From contig MCFG01000209.1 of the NCBI GenBank assembly GCA_002104895.1, positions 70,001-119,760 on the forward strand: DNA of 49,760 nucleotides, in the 5' to 3' direction. The position numbers and the translations under genes are program-made. Source of the DNA: Anaeromyces robustus. Lineage: Eukaryota > Neocallimastigomycota > Neocallimastigomycetes > Neocallimastigales > Neocallimastigaceae. The notes below the pieces were generated by a model. It ran no database searches, was not told the origin of the DNA, and was given only the letters and a program-made list of their open reading frames with translations. Below, piece by piece: positions 44,578-49,760 of this stretch; position 1 is the stretch's first letter, and the number at the start of each line of letters is the position of its first letter.

Positions 44578-47500
44578 ATCACCCCATCATAAAATTATTT
44601 ATATTAATATTAATTTTACTATATAAAAAATAAAATCATTTTTTCTTTTTTTATATAAAACAAAAAAAAAATAAAAATTATAAAAAGAATTATATGATTA
44701 TCAAAAATCTAATTAAATTCAATCATCTATTTTTATATAAATCTTTATAACCATAAAAAAGAAAAAAAAAAAAAAGAAAAAAAAAAAGTATCTGTAATTC
44801 AGTAATAATAATTATAAAACAATTAAAAAAAGATTAAAAAAAATTAAAAAAAAAAAAAAAAAAAAAAAAACTATTAAAAAAAATTGAGAAAAAAAATTAA
44901 AAAAAAAAAATGAAAAAATAACAAATATATATATATATATAAACAAAAATAATTAATAAAAAAAAAAAAAAGAATAGCATTAAAAAAGAAAATAATATTA
45001 AAAAAAAAAAAAAAAAAAAAAAAGTAATCTTAATAATAATCCATTTTGATTATAAGTATCCCCATAAATTATAATAAATCATCATTATAAATATGAAAGA
45101 TAAAAAAAAATAATAATAATAATAATAAAATTATTTTATAATAATTAACAAATATAAAAAAAAAATGTATAAAAAAAATAAAAAAAAAAAAAAACAAATA
45201 AAAAAAACAAATAAATAATAAAAAAATAATAATAAAATATATTTATATATATTTTTAAATTTAATAAACAATTTTGGTTTATATAATATTAAATATTCAT
45301 GATAATAAAACATTATAAATCATAATATTTAATATAATACTAAAAATTTTATACTAATATTTTAATATTTTAAAATGGTAAAAGTGGTAGTTTTGTGGTT
45401 ATTAATCATGTAAAAAAAAAAAAAAAAAAGTCATGATAATAATTAAACTTTAAAAATTATTAATTTTTTTTTTTTTGTACAACTATAACTATTAAAATAT
45501 TGTTAATTGTCATATTTATATAATAAATAATTAAATGATAATACTAATAATATTTATAATAATAAAAAAAGGAATATAACTTTATTTCATAATAAAATGT
45601 ATTTTTTAATAATTTATTCTTGTATAAATTTTTTTTTATTTATTAGACATGGAATTTATTTTATTTCTGAATACTATATACGATATATAACAAAAAAAAA
45701 AAGTATTATTTTCTTTTCTTTTTTTTTTAAAAAATAATAAGTTAAAATCCATTTAGTTAAAAAAAATGGATTTCATTATTTCATTTTTTTCAGACTTATT
45801 AATATAAAAAATATATATTTTATTATAGTATATAAAAAAATTAAATAAAAGATTATAAAAAAAATTTTTTTTATTTACATTTTTACATAAATATTATACA
45901 TAAATATTCTTAAACAATCTTAATAATCTAAATAAGAATTATATTTCATATCCTCATAATATAATTATTTAACTTTATATTTCTTTCTTTAATTATTAAT
46001 TTTTTATAACAAAAAAAATAATAATGGAGAAAAAAATTAAATGTTTATTTAATAAAAGAACAAAGATTGTTCCATATTAAACAATATTTTTAATAATATT
46101 AATTTTAAAAAAAAAAATTTACTTTATTATATAATAATAATATATTATGTTATATTATATTATATTATATATATACTATATATTTATATGATGCTGCCAT
46201 ATGAAAATAATAAATTTTTAACTTTTTATATAAACTATGTTTTTATCATAAAAGAAAGATTAAATTTATTTTAAATTATTTTTTTAAATTTTATAAATTC
46301 CATATTAGATATAGATTTATTAATTATAATATTTGACACTATAATATAATTAAATAATAATAATAATTATTATTATTATTATTATATATATATAAATAGT
46401 CCTCCAATATAATATTGTTCAATAAAAAATATTTATATTTATAATTTATAATTTATAATTTATAATTTATAATTTATAATATTTATTTATTTTTATTTAT
46501 TAAATATTTATTAAATAATATTTAAAATATATTCCATTTTCTATTTTCTATTTTCTATTTTCTATTTCTTTTTTTTTTTTTCCTTTTTTCCTTTAATTTT
46601 TTTTGTGTGTTTTTTTTTTATTATTTTATTTCATTTGTTTGTTTTTCTTTTTCTTTTTCATATGTAAAAAATGATTTATCCATATGAAAAAAACTATTTG
46701 CATAAAGAAAATTTAGTCAAGATTTAAACAATGATTAAATTAACAAATTAATTAATTAAAAATAAAGAATAAAGAAAAAAAATTTTTTTATGTAATTTTT
46801 ATATTAATTAAAATTATTTTATTAATTAATTACTAATAATGATTTATAAATTAAATGTGGTTTTATTTTATATTTTATATTTTATATTTTATATTTTATA
46901 TTTTTTATTTTTATTTTTTATTTTTTATTTATTTCTATTATTATATAAATATTAATTTAACAATACTCAAATTATATTATAACCATATATTATTATATAT
47001 ATTATGATTTTCTTTTATAAAGGACAAAATATATTATTAATAAATAATAAAATGAATTAATCCTTAAATATGTCTCCATTTTTAATCATTCATACAATTA
47101 TTCATCACTGTCAAACGATATAAAACTTTAATTAATAATAAACTTATTATTTTTTAATATATAAAATATATTAAATAATTTTAATTATTAATAAATAACA
47201 AGAAAATATATTAAAAAAATAAAATACAAAAATAATTAAACATTTTAAATAAATATATAAATAAATAATAAAATAAATAAATCAATAGTAATAAATAAAT
47301 AAATAATATAAAATTTATATTATTTATTTATTTATTACTATTATTATAATTACACAATTGATATTACATAATCATATATTAATAATTTATGATTTATATT
47401 ACTTAATAATAAGAATATTTATTAACAAAATTAAGGAATTGTTTAATAAATATTAATCATTCATTATTATTTATTAATTTGTATTAAAAATTTATTAATT

Positions 47501-47883
47501 TTTTAGGTTTAGATAAAAAAATAAAAAAATTATATTGTTATATAAAAAAATTATATTGTTTTTTCCTGTAATTTCTTTTTTCTTTAAATTTTTAAAAAAA
47601 GATTATAAATATAAAGAAATAAAAATAAAAATTAATAAAATATATATATATAAAATTTAACTATATATTTTTAATTTTTATTTTTTTTTTTTAAGAAATT
47701 TCAATATATTGTTTCTTTTTATTTTGTAAATAAAATAAAACAAATATTATAGTGAAATAAAAGAAAGATATATATTTAAAGAATTATTTTTGAAAAATAA
47801 TAAAAAATATAAATCTTAAAAAAAAATAATAATAAATTAAATTTTGCGAAAAAAAAAAAAAAAGAAAAAAAAAGCATTTCAAA
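44578..47883. other. 3.3-kb intergenic region, A+T-rich
   Basis: No gene is recognised. The proximal part, presumably the PKC1 3' flank, contains A-runs at 44842-44870 and about 45000-45023. A short hairpin AAATCCATTT/AAATGGATTT occurs at 45745-45773. Three different 7-bp arrays are listed separately. The A-rich leader of the dockerin gene starts about 47845. The minus-strand open frame at 45131-45313 is a translation of A-rich sequence. Confidence 0.65.
46441..46904. repeat. Three separate heptanucleotide tandem arrays
   Basis: ATAATTT x5.7 (46441-46480), ATTTTCT x4.4 (46536-46566) and ATATTTT x5 (46870-46904) lie within 464 bp. All have period 7 but different units. Confidence 0.9.
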
Positions 47884-48493
47884 ATGAAGAGTTTATATAT
47901 TCTTTCAATTATTATTGCATTAAGTCATTCAGCTTTAGCTCAAAGCTGCTGGTCGACTGCTCTTAATTATCCATGTTGTAAAAATAGTTGTGACGTTGTT
48001 ATTTCAGATGACGATGGTAATTTAATATTTAATTTTTTTTTTATTTATTTATTTAATATTATTACATTATACTTATAATATAAAAATTATCAAAATTAAA
48101 TAAAAATATAACACAAATTTCAATTGATTATATATGATTAATTAATTATTGAATAAATTATATATTTAATTTGATTTTATCTTTTTTTTTTTTGATTAAA
48201 TTTTCAAAAAAAAAATAAAATAAATTTTATAAAAAATTTTTATTATAAGTACTTTTAAATGATACTATATTATTATATTATTTTATATTAATTAATAAAT
48301 TTAAACTTTATACATATAAATTTATTTAAATGTAAAAATAAATGTCTTAAATAATAAATTATATTAACAATAATTAGGTGATTGGGGTGTTGAAGATGGT
48401 CAATGGTGTGGTATAACTAAAAATTGTGGAAAAGAACCTGAACCCATTGAAGATACATGCTGGGCTTTGCAATATGGTAATAAATTATTGTTA

Positions 48494-48543
<50 letters not shown>

Positions 48544-48923
48544 ATTAAAAAGTATAAAATAAAAAAATCATTATAAATAGAAAATTTTAAAATTTAATAT
48601 TTATTATTATTTTTTTTATTAATTTATTAATTAATTTATTTATTTATTTATTTATTATTCATTTATTTATTATTCGTTTATTCATTTACTTATTAAATGA
48701 TAGGATATACATGTTGTGAAGATGATACAATAGTATACACTGATGAACTCGGTGATTGGGGTGTTGAAGATGGTCAATGGTAAAAAATAATAAAATAATT
48801 TATTATCTTTAATAATTATATTTATTTTTATATATGATTATATAATAATATTATCAAAAATATGAATGTATGAATTATATATTTTCTAATACAAAAAATA
48901 AATTTCTATGATATATATTCAAA

Positions 48924-48970
<47 letters not shown>

Positions 48971-49760
48971 GGTGTGGTATTAAAAAGGAAGAACTTCCAA
49001 TTGTTACTAAATCCTCCTCTACAATTTCTACTAAATCATCTACTAAACCAACTGCTACTGAACCAAAGCCAGGTGCTACAACTGCTGATACTGGTGGTAA
49101 ATTCCTTATTCCAACTACTGCTGGTCAAGCTGTTCCAACTTATGAACCAAAAGAATGTACTCCACCAGATATTTTCTCATATGGTCAATGTTGTCACGGT
49201 CCAGATCTTAAAGCTTATGCCCAATGTGGTGGTAAAGAATACACAGGTAAGCAGGGGGAAATATATATATATATATATATATATTTAAATTTATATATAT
49301 TATTTATATATTAATTAATTATTAATAATAAAATATGAAAAAAAAAATTAAAAATAAATATATATAATATATAATATATATTTATACATATATAATATAT
49401 ATTTATACATATATAATATATATTTTTATTTGTGGTATAATATATAAATCATAATATTAAAATTATAATAATAATAATAATAATAATAATAAAATGAAAA
49501 ATAGGTCCAAACTGTTGTCAAGCTGGTACTATTTGTACTGAAATTAATGAACACTACTCTCACTGTGAACCAAACTTAAATGCTCCAATTCGTCCAGTTA
49601 TGGATATTGATAAAGGTATTCACGGTGGTCCATGGTGTAAACCACCAAACTGTGTCGTTACTGCAAATTACACTGGTTTCCGTTGGGGTTACGATCCAGT
49701 TCTTGATAAAGGTTGTGAAATTCCAGAATATGAATGTTATGAACTTATTAACAAAACTTG
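47884..49760 (+). CDS. Secreted two-dockerin, CBM1-containing cell-wall-active protein (partial, runs off window)
   Basis: Join 47884-48016, 48378-48476, 48704-48779, 48972-49246 and 49505->49760, giving 279 residues so far, phases 1,1,2,1. Residues 1-19 form a signal peptide ending A-L-A. Dockerin 1 (about 22-60) spans exons 1-2 and begins C-W; dockerin 2 (about 72-107) spans exons 2-4; both contain G-D-W-G-V-E-D-G-Q-W-C. A Ser/Thr/Pro-rich linker follows. Exons 4-5 encode a CBM1 cellulose-binding module (C-C-H-G-P through Y-A-Q-C-G-G-K-E-Y-T-G to Y-S-H-C-E). The next ~65 residues start another Cys-containing module (G-G-P-W-C-K-P-P-N-C, F-R-W-G-Y) that I cannot identify before the window ends. 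A catalytic or expansin-like domain downstream is likely, because dockerins normally carry cargo. Coding sequence near the edge uses many C-ending codons, as in the expansin gene. Confidence 0.88.

Overview
The window looks like nuclear DNA of an anaerobic gut fungus (Neocallimastigomycota). The non-coding sequence is extremely A+T-rich and full of poly-A/T tracts and short tandem repeats. Genes carry several short, A+T-rich GT...AG introns, and some proteins contain long asparagine runs. Most tellingly, two secreted proteins carry the fungal dockerin/CBM10 domain (signature G-D-W-G-V-E-D-G-Q-W-C), which is typical of the cellulosomes of these fungi. The genus cannot be settled from sequence alone.

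Layout. Seven complete genes and one partial gene were rebuilt exon by exon, with every junction kept in frame. (1) 2160-4067 (+): a secreted expansin-like protein with three dockerins. (2) 5418-7655 (-): a HAD phosphatase of the PHO13/phosphoglycolate phosphatase family, 7 exons. (3) 9103-10310 (+): an ERV14/cornichon ER cargo receptor, 6 exons including a 10-nt microexon. (4) 13020-18099 (+): a large Asn/Ser-rich four-pass membrane protein, 6 exons, with a claudin-like W-G-L-x-x-x-C element. (5) 19250-22025 (-): a GH13 type I pullulanase-like enzyme, 2 exons, bacterial in type. (6) 31498-34695 (+): a single-pass membrane protein with a Cys cluster and a long disordered tail. (7) 38946-44577 (+): a fungal protein kinase C (PKC1 type: HR1-HR1-C2-C1-C1-kinase), 9 exons, the first coding for ATG only. 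(8) 47884-end (+): a secreted protein with two dockerins, a CBM1 and the start of a further domain, cut by the window edge.

Between genes 5 and 6 lies about 9.5 kb with no recognisable gene. It holds tetranucleotide arrays, tandem duplications, perfect inverted repeats and one roughly 500-bp island (about 23534-24038) that is much richer in G+C than everything around it. That island is the least explained object here. It is either a retroelement (LTR) remnant or a structured non-coding RNA or retroposon bracketed by a 13-bp direct repeat.

How the genes fit together. Genes 1 and 8 belong to extracellular plant cell-wall breakdown, where dockerins attach the wall-loosening or carbohydrate-binding modules to the cellulosome. 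The pullulanase-like enzyme lacks a signal peptide and probably acts on internal glycogen. PKC1 (cell-wall integrity) and ERV14 (export of membrane cargo) are housekeeping genes. The genes appear to be independent fungal transcription units; there is no operon-like system. I found no tRNA, rRNA, CRISPR or phage element.
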